From NCBI GenBank assembly GCA_021775415.1, contig JAJFHV010000002.1:1-64000 (forward strand): 64,000 nucleotides of DNA. Direction: 5' to 3'. Shown here piece by piece: positions 25,793-34,969 of the stretch (positions are counted from its first letter, which is position 1; every line of letters starts with the position of its first letter). The DNA is from Hyphomicrobiales bacterium. Its GTDB lineage: Bacteria; Pseudomonadota; Alphaproteobacteria; Rhizobiales; Rhizobiaceae. The position numbers were made by a program, and so were the translations under genes. The notes below the pieces were generated by a model. That model was not told where the DNA came from. It searched no databases and was given only the letters and a program-made list of their open reading frames with translations.

Positions 25793-27231
25793 GAAAGGTT
25801 GTAAATTTTCTAAGCACCTTTGTATTGTTGTCCAATATTTTGGCGGCAGGTACAGCGTATGCTGAGTCGGGTGGGGTATCTGAAAATTTGCAAAAGCAGG
25901 TTGGGTGGGAGTTTATTCAAACGAAAACCACACCAACAGCGATTGCATTTGAAGGAACGTCTGGCCAATTAGTTGTTGCAAGCAATGGATTAATTGAATT
26001 TTATCGTGTCTTTCCAATCCCCGTCAGGGAATCTTTTATTGAAGTTTTAAATTTTCACCCCACGAACATATTTGTAGACTCGGAAAACAATGTTTTTGTC
26101 GTCGGAACGAGCGAGGAAGACGAAGGTCGGCTCTTAGTTTTTAGTAGGGAAAATGGAGATTCCGATTGGCAGGTAAGCGCCGATGTAGTTATTGGCGATG
26201 ACTTTTATGAGCCTTCTATTTTTGTCAGCCAGACGTTGGATGTATTCATATCCACCCTTTCCGAAAGTTACGTGTACACAACGTCCAAAAATGAAATCAC
26301 GACAGGAGCGGATGGCAAATCCCGCAATTGGGATTTCGTACGCTTGAAATGTGGGAGACCGATGGGAGTTGGTGTAATTGCGAAAAATCTTGTGGTTACA
26401 ACCCCACTGGGTGGTGGAGTAGTGGAAGTAAGCAATATCTCGATTGATGAGCAATCTGAGTCTAGTTTCGATCCTGAATGCAAATCCACAATTGGTGTCC
26501 AAAATGTTTTTAGTATTAATTCAGATAAAAAAGTTAAAAGCACCTTGGGACAAACAATAGCTACATTGGAAACAGCTGACTCAACATCTCAAAAACTGTT
26601 TATTGCAATTCTGGAATCGGATTCCCTGCTTGCAACTGAATTTATCATTACCTCAACTGGCGAAATTGCTCAGGTTGCAACAGACGCTTTAAGACTAATG
26701 CTGAATGACAATTTTTTGGATTTCTTTGCAAATGCGAAGCAACATTGGAATGTGGGAGATGATAGCGGTGATATTGATGTTGCTGCGAACAAAACTGGCG
26801 AGTTAATTGCAGTTGGTAGCAGATGGATAAATGCACTCAGTGTATTTTCCTATGATGAGAGAAAACTTAAGTTTTCTTCGAAGCATAGCCTGCCCTTTGG
26901 GGTTTCTAAGGTGGCTTTGAACGCAAAGGGCGATATGGCTGCAGTCATTCAAACTCAGCAGCCACAAAGTACAGGATCGAAAATTCTGTTGATCAAAAAC
27001 CCTTCAATTAGCCCCGGTGATTTCGGCGGTAGGGTTAAATCCGTAGCAACGGATTACGTACAAAAGTTTCTAAATAGATTGGGATTTGATTCCGGCATTG
27101 AAGATGGCGTGTTTGGGAGTAACACATCCGAAGCAATCAAAAGATTTCAGGAAAGTAAAAATTTGGTGGCTACCGGAGAGTTGGACGAGGATACTAAAAA
27201 CCTAATCAACAAACTATCTGATGAATTTTGA
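25789..27231 (+). CDS. Exported propeller-like protein with C-terminal peptidoglycan-binding domain
   Basis: 480 residues. Signal peptide about 1-25 (ends AAGTAYA). Residues 40-410 contain repeated strand patterns resembling a beta-propeller, such as TAIAFEGTSGQLVVASNG. The last 60 residues form a peptidoglycan-binding domain of the PG_binding_1 type: VQKFLNRLGFDSGIEDGVFG, then EAIKRFQESKNLVATGELDE. It could anchor the protease complex to the cell wall and offer a protein-binding surface. TTG start overlaps the preceding stop. A weak terminator hairpin lies at its end. Confidence 0.75.
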   Translation: MRKVVNFLSTFVLLSNILAAGTAYAESGGVSENLQKQVGWEFIQTKTTPTAIAFEGTSGQLVVASNGLIEFYRVFPIPVRESFIEVLNFHPTNIFVDSENNVFVVGTSEEDEGRLLVFSRENGDSDWQVSADVVIGDDFYEPSIFVSQTLDVFISTLSESYVYTTSKNEITTGADGKSRNWDFVRLKCGRPMGVGVIAKNLVVTTPLGGGVVEVSNISIDEQSESSFDPECKSTIGVQNVFSINSDKKVKSTLGQTIATLETADSTSQKLFIAILESDSLLATEFIITSTGEIAQVATDALRLMLNDNFLDFFANAKQHWNVGDDSGDIDVAANKTGELIAVGSRWINALSVFSYDERKLKFSSKHSLPFGVSKVALNAKGDMAAVIQTQQPQSTGSKILLIKNPSISPGDFGGRVKSVATDYVQKFLNRLGFDSGIEDGVFGSNTSEAIKRFQESKNLVATGELDEDTKNLINKLSDEF

Positions 27232-27242
27232 TAGGTTTTTTT
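27196..27242 (+). terminator. Putative terminator of the plus-strand protease operon
   Basis: AAAAACCTAATC near 27196 can pair imperfectly with GATAGGTTTTT at 27229-27240, ending in a T7 run. It overlaps the 3' end of the propeller gene and lies between the two convergent operons. Confidence 0.45.
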
Positions 27243-27322
27243 GTTGTATTTATTGACAGAAAACATTGTTTGGCATTGCATTGAGTGTATCACGCAGCGC
27301 CAGTAAATTCTGATGGTATTGC

Positions 27323-28552
27323 CTACGGGAACTGAGCGGGCTCGAAAGAAAACTGAAAACCAACATTCATAGTTTCCAACCAATCAAGCACTGGTTTGGT
27401 ACCTACTGCGGTGTAAAGCCCTCCTCCACCACATTTCCCATTGAACTGATGCTTCACACCGGCTAGTCCCCTGGATGTTATACCAATCAGACTTTTTGAT
27501 GGGATTTGTTCAAAGGAGCTCTCAGAGTTTACAATAATTTTGCCTTCAACAAGATACACCGGGCCTCCACTGTCCCCGCCACAGGTATCAGTAGATTTTC
27601 CCGTACCCGTTACCGGTGCACTCATCAAAACAAATTCTCGGAACATCGCGCAAACTGATCGAAATGCATAGCCCAGCCTGCAGTATCTAGACACTACAAA
27701 TACAGAACCAATCAATACTGAATCGGGAAGTTGATTGTTCTCGTCAAAACCAAATCCTGCGATTACCAGTGTGTTTATTCGTTTGTCCGATAAGATTTCC
27801 ATTGAAGATTTTATTTGTGGAGTCCAAATCACATCCGTGACATGTGCCGGGGATATAGAATTTGCGCTCTCTAAATCACTTTGAATCGCAGGCATTTGAA
27901 ACCGAAACAAAGCTAAATCTTTACCGGCTTGTGTATGCAGTGCTTTACCGCATTCAAATCCTGGAAAAAGATGCGGCTTAGATAAGTTTTGCACCAAAAT
28001 GAATTCTGAAGTTTTTGCGTTTGATGTTTTTAGTTCAACTGTGTACCCAAATCCACAACCGCAATGTGCCGCTGTTAATACGGCATCTGGTGATATTGCG
28101 ACACCAGTGCACAGGTCCTTTTTGCCAAACTGATTTGTAAACTTTATACGTACAACGTCATTAAAAAAACTTCCAAGAGCCGGACTTCCGTCAACTATCG
28201 TTGCAAAACCACCTTCACTGTTCAGTGAGCCGAGCCGTTGTTTGATGATTTCTGTTGGGTCATCCGTTCCATCGACTATTTCCGCAGATCCACCTCTTGT
28301 ATTTCTGCTATTTTTTTGTTGTTCGATGAATTCCGCACAAATTGTGCTTTCTTTAAGAACATTATTGGCTTGCAGATAATCCTGTAAATTCAACTCATTG
28401 AAATCTATGGTAAGTTTTCTTTGCTCCTGATCGCATTCGACAGCGTCCTCACTGTACGCAATCTCTGGAGTAACAAACAATGCGGCCAATGCCAAAATGA
28501 AACAACATAAACAGTTTTTAGCCATCATCAGCTTTTCACAACATCGAACCAT
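27323..28552 (-). CDS. Secreted trypsin-like (S1) serine protease
   Basis: About 409 residues. A hydrophobic signal ends near TPEIAYSED. A prodomain-like region (about 25-115) precedes the S1 domain with VLTAAHCGCG (His), KDLALFRF (Asp) and CGGDSGGPVYLV (Ser). Several Cys pairs fit chymotrypsin-fold disulfides. An ATG at 28552 directly follows the upstream gene's stop (one base between), and 28528 is a second candidate. The frame continues upstream inside the preceding lipoprotein gene but that part is not protein-like. It is the last gene of the minus-strand operon and is the second trypsin in the cluster. Confidence 0.88.
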   Translation of the reverse strand: MVRCCEKLMMAKNCLCCFILALAALFVTPEIAYSEDAVECDQEQRKLTIDFNELNLQDYLQANNVLKESTICAEFIEQQKNSRNTRGGSAEIVDGTDDPTEIIKQRLGSLNSEGGFATIVDGSPALGSFFNDVVRIKFTNQFGKKDLCTGVAISPDAVLTAAHCGCGFGYTVELKTSNAKTSEFILVQNLSKPHLFPGFECGKALHTQAGKDLALFRFQMPAIQSDLESANSISPAHVTDVIWTPQIKSSMEILSDKRINTLVIAGFGFDENNQLPDSVLIGSVFVVSRYCRLGYAFRSVCAMFREFVLMSAPVTGTGKSTDTCGGDSGGPVYLVEGKIIVNSESSFEQIPSKSLIGITSRGLAGVKHQFNGKCGGGGLYTAVGTKPVLDWLETMNVGFQFSFEPAQFP

Positions 28553-28553
28553 G

Positions 28554-30026
28554 TCAATTCGCCAATACCTCATTGCAACGGTCCTCCGCAGTGGCGGGAT
28601 TCTGCAATACTGCATTTTGCAAGCACGCCTCAAAAGAAAGTTCAGAAGTCGAACGACCTGTTGAATTTCGTAAACCCGGCACTCCACCTCGGTTGGCAAT
28701 GTTGAGTTGATCAGCGGGTGATAAACCTGCCAAAAGGTCGCTTTGGGTAGTTTGCTGCTCTTCAAACCCCTCGAGCGTTTCAATCATTTGCTGGTTGACG
28801 TTGACGAGTGCCTGTTGATTTTCGGCTTGAGTTTGAGCAAGCGTCAGGGCGCGTACAGGAATTTCAACCAACACTTGAATTGCACGCACTGGAATTCTGA
28901 CAAAAGCTTCCCATTCGCTTTTTTTGTCCACAAAAACCTCTTGCAACATACCGTTTTTGAATTTTATATCGGTCTTTCGGTCGGTAAAAATTGCGCGTTT
29001 TACTTCGAGCATAAACGGCGGGGCAGCGTTGGGCATTTTTACGCGTTGAGCCGAGTGAATTTTCCAAGGCAAACTCGATTCTGGATCCCGTTTACGCATT
29101 ACTATCAATGTGTGAGTCAAGAGCGGCTTGTATAGGATGCCATTTTGCAATCGTTTTGTTACTTCTTTTGAATCGTTGACGATGGACATTCCGCTGTAAG
29201 ATTTTCCTGTTTTACTCGGGTGTTCCGGCTGGCCTTTACACTGCTCATCCATCCACGTTGGCACAAACTTGTCCCGGTTACGCTTTAGATAAACACAGTA
29301 ACCAAATGGTCTCAATGCATTGTTGACTTCGGTAATCTCGCCGTACTCAAAAGGATCAAACTCAAACTCGGCTACCCTAACGGTTTGATTTTCCGGAGTC
29401 GCATTATCAAAAGTACTGCGCCCACCGGCCCCTGGTCCCAGTGATGCCGCCAGTAATCCACCAGCTTCAATCAATTTTTCAGCAATTGTAACCGATTGAT
29501 CTCTAACGTTGCTGAACACCCGTTCCAGCAACTGATGATTATTGCGCCGTATATTAATATGATCGGCTGCAAATATGTTTGAGAGATAATCAAGGCAATA
29601 CTGGTGACGTCTGTCAGCCACCGTTCGAACGAGATTTTCGGCAAGTTTTTTATTGGGATCAGTACCTGTCGTTTCTTCTTCACCATCGGATTTTCTGTAT
29701 CCGTGTGAAATATCATAGGTGTAAGTGTCAGCGGCAAATTTCTTGTCGACCCGGACCGTGATCAAACTTTTTGGTAGATAATATGCACCGGTGCTACTCT
29801 TGCAGGTTTCAGGTTTGCGTTTACGTGCAAGTTTGTGTTTATCGTTGTTTTTGCCGCCTTTGTTCATTTTGGGCGATTCTTTGTGATAATCTGGTAGGGC
29901 AACAGTTTTGAAAACAGAATTGCACCCTGCTAATGCGATGGCCATTAGGACATTCACTACCAACAAACTTCCAAGTTTGAATGATGCTCGATCAGGTTTT
30001 GAGTATCGAAGGGTTTCAGAGATCAT
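28554..30026 (-). CDS. Lipoprotein of unknown function, paralogue A
   Basis: 490 residues. The lipoprotein signal ends with the lipobox IALAGC near residue 34. It shares layout with the adjacent protein encoded at 30031-31548: an early Cys, the pattern YCLDYLS versus YCLNFLE, a VAEFEFDPFEYGEI versus VAKIEFDPFDPDDI segment, and a helical Gln-rich stretch after about 395. No known family is recognised. It is four bases from the upstream gene and one base from the downstream protease, so part of one operon. It is probably a periplasm-facing scaffold or receptor. Confidence 0.75.
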   Translation of the reverse strand: MISETLRYSKPDRASFKLGSLLVVNVLMAIALAGCNSVFKTVALPDYHKESPKMNKGGKNNDKHKLARKRKPETCKSSTGAYYLPKSLITVRVDKKFAADTYTYDISHGYRKSDGEEETTGTDPNKKLAENLVRTVADRRHQYCLDYLSNIFAADHINIRRNNHQLLERVFSNVRDQSVTIAEKLIEAGGLLAASLGPGAGGRSTFDNATPENQTVRVAEFEFDPFEYGEITEVNNALRPFGYCVYLKRNRDKFVPTWMDEQCKGQPEHPSKTGKSYSGMSIVNDSKEVTKRLQNGILYKPLLTHTLIVMRKRDPESSLPWKIHSAQRVKMPNAAPPFMLEVKRAIFTDRKTDIKFKNGMLQEVFVDKKSEWEAFVRIPVRAIQVLVEIPVRALTLAQTQAENQQALVNVNQQMIETLEGFEEQQTTQSDLLAGLSPADQLNIANRGGVPGLRNSTGRSTSELSFEACLQNAVLQNPATAEDRCNEVLAN

Positions 30027-30030
30027 CGAC

Positions 30031-31548
30031 CTAGCTACCCAAATTGGATTTTTGCAGTCGGTTGCAAAAATTATCTAGATTTTTTTCGGCTGTATCATTA
30101 GCTGCATTTGCCGTGAGCAGATCTAAATCGGGTGACGAAATTACTGAAAGATCATTGCCGTCTTTGTCCTTGGTTTGTGGCCTCCCAAATGACGCTCCGC
30201 CAGTTGTTTGACTGATGGTTTTGGCAGTAAGATTTGCGCCGCTATCAGGCACTTTGTGATCGGCTTTATTTTCCTCTGTCAAATATTTGATGTATCGGTT
30301 CTGGACTCCGAGCAAATCGGATTGGGCTTTTAGCAACTTCTGCTTGCCTGATGCCAGATCAACTTGCGCCTTAATTGTGTTTCCCGGCAGCGCCACAATC
30401 CCGTATATAATTTCCAGTGGTACCTCTAGTGCACCAGCGACTTCGCTACCCTTTAGCATGCAGTAGTCAATTAGATTCCCATTATCGAACGCGAGAATGA
30501 GCCGTTTTTCGGCAAACGCAGCGCGATTTACGCCGAGTGAAAGTACTGGCGATAAATTTTCTGATGAAATATAGGCAGTTTTGCGCAACTGCCAGGCGCC
30601 AGGGTAACCTGGATCGTCCTTCACATATACGTTGAGAGGATAGTCCTGCCGCGGTCTGTAATAGATGCCCTTTGGTAACTGCTTAACCAGAAATCCCTGC
30701 TTTTTGGCATTTCTCAAGTAGCGAGAATAATACTGTTCCCCATCGGCCAAACTAGGGTTGTTACAATAGCGTTGTGCAGAAAGCTCGGTGGAGTGGTACG
30801 TGTATTCCCGCAATGTAATACAAACCCCATATTCCTCCAAACGTCGATTTACCATCAGAATGTCATCAGGATCGAACGGATCAAATTCGATTTTTGCTAC
30901 TGTAAGTGGGACTGCCCCTGCCTCACCCAATTGTGCAGATCGTCCCGGGTCAAGATTCGAGTTTCCAGAAAGCAACGTAAACAACGCTCGGACTATTTTG
31001 CGTAATATCACCCCTGTTTGATCAATGTTTCGAGATATCACTGATGCCAGCAAGCCATTTGGTTCTGCGTTTTTTCTAGCAGCTAGAAATTCGGCGCCGG
31101 TTCCCGTCGTGCCATCAGATTTCGTAAAATTTGCCAATTGCGCGTCTGTTCCAAACTGCACATTCACCACATCTCTCGCCGCTCCTGACTCAAGGAAATT
31201 CAAGCAATAGATATGGTCGTTGTCGGGATAATGATTGGAACTTGTCAGGTTAACAGTTGGGCTGCCAGTAGGTACATTCTTAATTTTGGTTTCGCCGCCA
31301 CCCGTCGTAAAAAACTGCTTCACCTCGATAGTAACTGTAGAGTAAGCAAGCGAATATGATCCTAGTCCAGAGGTGCATTTCTGTGAAAATTTGCCGCTTT
31401 TGAGTTTTTCGAACTCCTGGGTTGAACTAACCACATTACAGCCGGAAAGCGTGCAGATGGTAAAAATGGTCATGAGCAAAGACCGCAGCAGGTTGTGCCT
31501 CGACTTAAGGTACTCCACCCACAAAACAATTGGGCCTTCCACCGACAT
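30031..31548 (-). CDS. Lipoprotein of unknown function, paralogue B
   Basis: About 505 residues. Lipobox CTLSGC follows a hydrophobic signal. It shares the core pattern with the neighbouring paralogue A, including IEFDPFDPDDILMVNRRLEE and FGYCV/YGVCI-like strands, followed by a helical C-terminus. The start at 31548 sits right after the upstream stop (31551-31553); an earlier in-frame TTG would overlap it. The function is unknown. The pair probably arose by duplication within the cluster. Confidence 0.75.
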   Translation of the reverse strand: MSVEGPIVLWVEYLKSRHNLLRSLLMTIFTICTLSGCNVVSSTQEFEKLKSGKFSQKCTSGLGSYSLAYSTVTIEVKQFFTTGGGETKIKNVPTGSPTVNLTSSNHYPDNDHIYCLNFLESGAARDVVNVQFGTDAQLANFTKSDGTTGTGAEFLAARKNAEPNGLLASVISRNIDQTGVILRKIVRALFTLLSGNSNLDPGRSAQLGEAGAVPLTVAKIEFDPFDPDDILMVNRRLEEYGVCITLREYTYHSTELSAQRYCNNPSLADGEQYYSRYLRNAKKQGFLVKQLPKGIYYRPRQDYPLNVYVKDDPGYPGAWQLRKTAYISSENLSPVLSLGVNRAAFAEKRLILAFDNGNLIDYCMLKGSEVAGALEVPLEIIYGIVALPGNTIKAQVDLASGKQKLLKAQSDLLGVQNRYIKYLTEENKADHKVPDSGANLTAKTISQTTGGASFGRPQTKDKDGNDLSVISSPDLDLLTANAANDTAEKNLDNFCNRLQKSNLGS

Positions 31549-31550
31549 AA

Positions 31551-33269
31551 TCAATTTCCTGGACAAACAATTTGCCCGCCTTGACGTAAGAGAGCGTACT
31601 GCACGTCACCGAATTCTTCGGTCATCGATTTGGCTTCAATTGAGCCAACGACGATTGGGTCATTTTCAAAGTTTTTGGTATGATCTCGTAGGCATTGATA
31701 GAATACATGAACACCGCGATGTCTTGGATCTGCGGTTGGTGCTGGGTTAAACCCACAAAGGCGCGATTGATACCCTGCGGGAAGTACTTGATTACCGACG
31801 GTGGCGTCAGAAAAGTCACATTCGCCCTTTCGATCGCAAGCAACACGCGTGGCCATGGTTGCATCACACCAGCGTTTTGAATTTCGGTGTTTATGGTAGG
31901 TGTCAACAACCTTATGGACGCACTCCTCACGGTAGAGCAGTCCATTGATATCGAGGCAGTCGGAGTAGGATTTACCGTAGGTATCCCCAACTGTCGCTTC
32001 AAGAATACGAATCTTGAGGGCTTCTTTAGCTTGAAGCGTTTGGATATCGGTGACCAATTCCTCCAACGCGTTGGGTAACTTGCTCTGCACTTTCCCAAAC
32101 TGCATACCCAGATGCGCAAGATCACCCGTATTCATCTTTTCCAATGCTTCTTCAAGCGCGCTGGCGTACTGGGCAATACCGTCAAGACTCCCGGTTTCGA
32201 CAATGGGATTTTTAATAGGAGTTTTGTCCTTTTTCTTGCCCTCCTTGCTGGCCAGAGTCAGATTCAAGAGTACGGTTTGCATGACACGCAAGAATTTGAT
32301 GCCTGCTTGGCGGGGTGTTTCGTCGAGTGAAACCGGCGTGCTAAGCGAGGTGGGGACGTCGTCATCCGGCAAGAACGTCGATTCCTCATTAGCAACAAAT
32401 TTTCTCAATGATTCAGTCGCGGCATTGGTTTCTTGTTCAAGAAGTTTCGTGGCATTTGCCTTTCGAAGTTCAGTGGAAACTTCCTCCAGAAGTCCTGTTG
32501 TCGCCAACCAAAGTAACCCGCCATGGTCCGGAGATTGTTCGAATTCCTCTTTAATCAGCGGTACAAAGTCATCCGCAGACAAAGTGGCTTTTACCAACGT
32601 GATTTGTTGAAGAAGTGTGTCGGCACTATCCGATGCATCGCCGACCAAATTACTGCGAAATTTGGTAATCGCATTCTCAAGTGACGCGAGATCATCTATG
32701 GTGACTTTATCTGCATTATTTTTGATTGCCGCGTTGATTTTCGATAGCTCATCATCCTCAAGCATCAATTGAATGTTTGCGAGCATTTTGTCTTTTAAAA
32801 ATTTTGCTGGTTTGTCTTCTAATTTGAGAGTGCCTTTTGGTGTCTTTTTTCTGTATCTGATATCTAATATCGCATTATGAATTTTGTCTATTTTGCCAAT
32901 AATATCAGCTCTTTTACTCTTCGCGCTTTTATCTATTTCTTGTAAATTTACCAATTCATTAGAAAAATAATCAATGGTACTTTTTTCACCTTTTGTTATT
33001 TTCGCAGTATCCCCAGAATTACCTAAATCAAATATTTCTTTATCGATTCTTTTAATTTCCTTAGTTAGGCTTTCTATTTCTACGCCAATGGTTTTAAAAG
33101 CTTTGGAAACGTTATCTATACTAGACTTTATATTTTCTAAATTCTCCGCATTCAGGTTGCTATTTACCTCTTGGGCCATTGCCACATTGGCTAACATCAT
33201 AAACGTGAAAGGCAGAGAAATGAGAACCTGAGCCAAGCAGCGGTAATTAATTCGAAAATTCCAATCCAT
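31551..33269 (-). CDS. Exported coiled-coil protein with Cys-rich C-terminus
   Basis: 572 residues. Signal peptide about 1-32 (ends NVAMAQ). Residues 35-130 form a strong coiled coil (Lys/Glu/Ile heptads). The middle is helical. The last 130 residues contain about nine Cys (SDCLD, REECVH, RWCDA, ACDRKGECDFS, LCGF, YQCLRDH, IVCPG), likely a disulfide-stabilised domain. No family is recognised. It is the first gene of the minus-strand operon, so the promoter lies in the 33270-33900 gap. The role may be assembly or surface recognition. Confidence 0.75.
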   Translation of the reverse strand: MDWNFRINYRCLAQVLISLPFTFMMLANVAMAQEVNSNLNAENLENIKSSIDNVSKAFKTIGVEIESLTKEIKRIDKEIFDLGNSGDTAKITKGEKSTIDYFSNELVNLQEIDKSAKSKRADIIGKIDKIHNAILDIRYRKKTPKGTLKLEDKPAKFLKDKMLANIQLMLEDDELSKINAAIKNNADKVTIDDLASLENAITKFRSNLVGDASDSADTLLQQITLVKATLSADDFVPLIKEEFEQSPDHGGLLWLATTGLLEEVSTELRKANATKLLEQETNAATESLRKFVANEESTFLPDDDVPTSLSTPVSLDETPRQAGIKFLRVMQTVLLNLTLASKEGKKKDKTPIKNPIVETGSLDGIAQYASALEEALEKMNTGDLAHLGMQFGKVQSKLPNALEELVTDIQTLQAKEALKIRILEATVGDTYGKSYSDCLDINGLLYREECVHKVVDTYHKHRNSKRWCDATMATRVACDRKGECDFSDATVGNQVLPAGYQSRLCGFNPAPTADPRHRGVHVFYQCLRDHTKNFENDPIVVGSIEAKSMTEEFGDVQYALLRQGGQIVCPGN

Positions 33270-33900
33270 GATCTACTTCGCAAGTTTGTTAAAACTCATC
33301 GATAATGAGTGTTTTTTTGCGAAATTCATAAATTAAAATTGATAATTACAATTTTGTATGTGAATTACTGTGAATTAGTGTGGACAAACCGATGTAAAAG
33401 AGATTGGCCGCGAATATTAATCGCTGGGTTTATATGCAAGAGAATAGATACCAGACGCTTTTTTCTAAAGCTGTTGCATTTAGTGGGTAAATTAGGGCGC
33501 GCCTACTGTATTTGGTTCCGTAGCAACTTAATGCAAATTGACTGATTGAACGGCCATACGTGCCAATAAGAGAATACCGACTATATAGACTGGTTGTACG
33601 TTAAATTGGGGGAACTTTTGACCTCGGCCAATCTGCTAAATTGTATCCTGCCTTGGTTCCGCAGGCATCAAATTCAATAAGTTGGCCATGGTCAACGTTA
33701 AGGTAGACTAGAACACGTTGCTGCAGTTGAAACTGTGTAGCCTGTCGGAGTCAGCATTTACTCACAATCTGTGATTTTTTGATCTTAACAAATCTGCTCA
33801 TTGCAGCTGACCTACTTCCATAGAACATCATTGCGAACGGTGACGTGCCTGTTTCCTCCCCGTATGCTTGCGTTGTTTCAACTTAACTACGGAACCGGAA
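33270..33900. other. Intergenic region between protease cluster and mobile backbone
   Basis: About 630 bases with no convincing gene. It separates divergent genes and should hold the promoter of the minus-strand exported-protein operon and that of the replication-relaxation gene. No clear repeats were found. Confidence 0.5.
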
Positions 33901-34716
33901 ATGCTAGACCGTATTGGGCGCCGAACACGCTTTCAACGAGCTCCAACCGGTAAACGGTTGGTACTGGTGGATCGTGATCTTGTAATTTTGCAACGACTTT
34001 ACCGCTATCGGTACCTTCGGCGTCCCCAACTGGTGGAACTTCTTAAACCTAAATCTACCAAGCGATTGGTCGAACGTCTTGGCGACCTGTTTCATGAAAC
34101 TGGCCTAATCAATCGGCCAATAGTTCAGCATCGGCATTTCGACAGCCGTTGTACTCCAATGATTTATGAAATCAGCAATGCCGGTATTCGCTACTTGGAA
34201 TCGCTTAATGTGCTACCGCACCGGGCGGGTACGTTTTCCAGGCGTGCTTCACGTGGAAATAATCCACAGCTCCTGCATACCATGATGATCATTGATGCAT
34301 TGGTGAAGATTGAATTATTGACCCTGCAATCTCCTGACCTGCGTTTTGTGCCGGTTGATGAAATCCTGTCCCGTGCGCCAGGGGAGACCCAGGTAGCCAG
34401 TAATCCACTCTCAGTTCCGGTCACCATCAGACCTTGTCGTGAATTCCCTGACATTAAATCAAGGTTTGATACCCATATCATTCCAGATGGCCTGTATGGC
34501 ATCGAATATCTGATTCATGGTAACAAGCGCTATCGGTTTTGGGCATTGGAGTGTGAACGCACCAGTCCCGCGCACCGGTCAACTCCAAGGGTATCCAGTA
34601 AAAGCTTGAAACAAGCGGCCTACAAGGCATTGATACAATCGAAGCAATTCAAGAAACATTGGGGCATCCCCAATCTGAAACTGCATCTGATCACCCAGAA
34701 CGATCCTGTTGGTTGA
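33901..34716 (+). CDS. Replication-relaxation family protein
   Basis: 271 residues. The N-terminal winged helix reads LVDRDLVILQRLYRYRYLRR, followed by L-V-E-L-L and YEISNAGIRYLE. This is typical of replication-relaxation proteins (MobC-like helix-turn-helix family) found with TraG-like ATPases on plasmids and integrative elements. The C-terminal part, after about 140, has beta strands (IIPDGLYGIEY, FWALECERT) like a nuclease-fold remnant. It probably binds the element's DNA at replication or transfer start. ATG 33901 is preferred over the upstream TTG. It belongs to the mobile backbone rather than the protease cargo. Confidence 0.8.
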   Translation: MLDRIGRRTRFQRAPTGKRLVLVDRDLVILQRLYRYRYLRRPQLVELLKPKSTKRLVERLGDLFHETGLINRPIVQHRHFDSRCTPMIYEISNAGIRYLESLNVLPHRAGTFSRRASRGNNPQLLHTMMIIDALVKIELLTLQSPDLRFVPVDEILSRAPGETQVASNPLSVPVTIRPCREFPDIKSRFDTHIIPDGLYGIEYLIHGNKRYRFWALECERTSPAHRSTPRVSSKSLKQAAYKALIQSKQFKKHWGIPNLKLHLITQNDPVG

Positions 34717-34723
34717 ACTATCA

Positions 34724-34969
34724 ATGCAAACGCATCCGCTAATGCAAGCCAGACTCGCTCTTATCAAGCCCCTCACTGCTGTGCGGCTTAACCGTCGACA
34801 ACTGGGATTAATCCCTGGAGCACGCTGGCTACTGGACGAGGGGCTCCGTGCTGCTCTGCAGGGAAACATTGATCCTTGTAAATCGTATGCAAATTCCCAA
34901 CGAGCTAACGCTGAACATCGTAAATCGGTTCCTCATCATCGAGTGTCAAATCATTTAATTGGCGGTTGA
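34724..34969 (+). CDS. Possible small basic protein
   Basis: 81 residues, Arg/Leu/Ala-rich (ARLALIKPLTAVRLNRRQL). It begins 7 bases after the replication-relaxation gene and its last 65 bases overlap the 3' end of the opposite-strand cytochrome gene. No family is recognised and no clear ribosome site is present. It may be real because of position, or chance. Confidence 0.3.
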   Translation: MQTHPLMQARLALIKPLTAVRLNRRQLGLIPGARWLLDEGLRAALQGNIDPCKSYANSQRANAEHRKSVPHHRVSNHLIGG

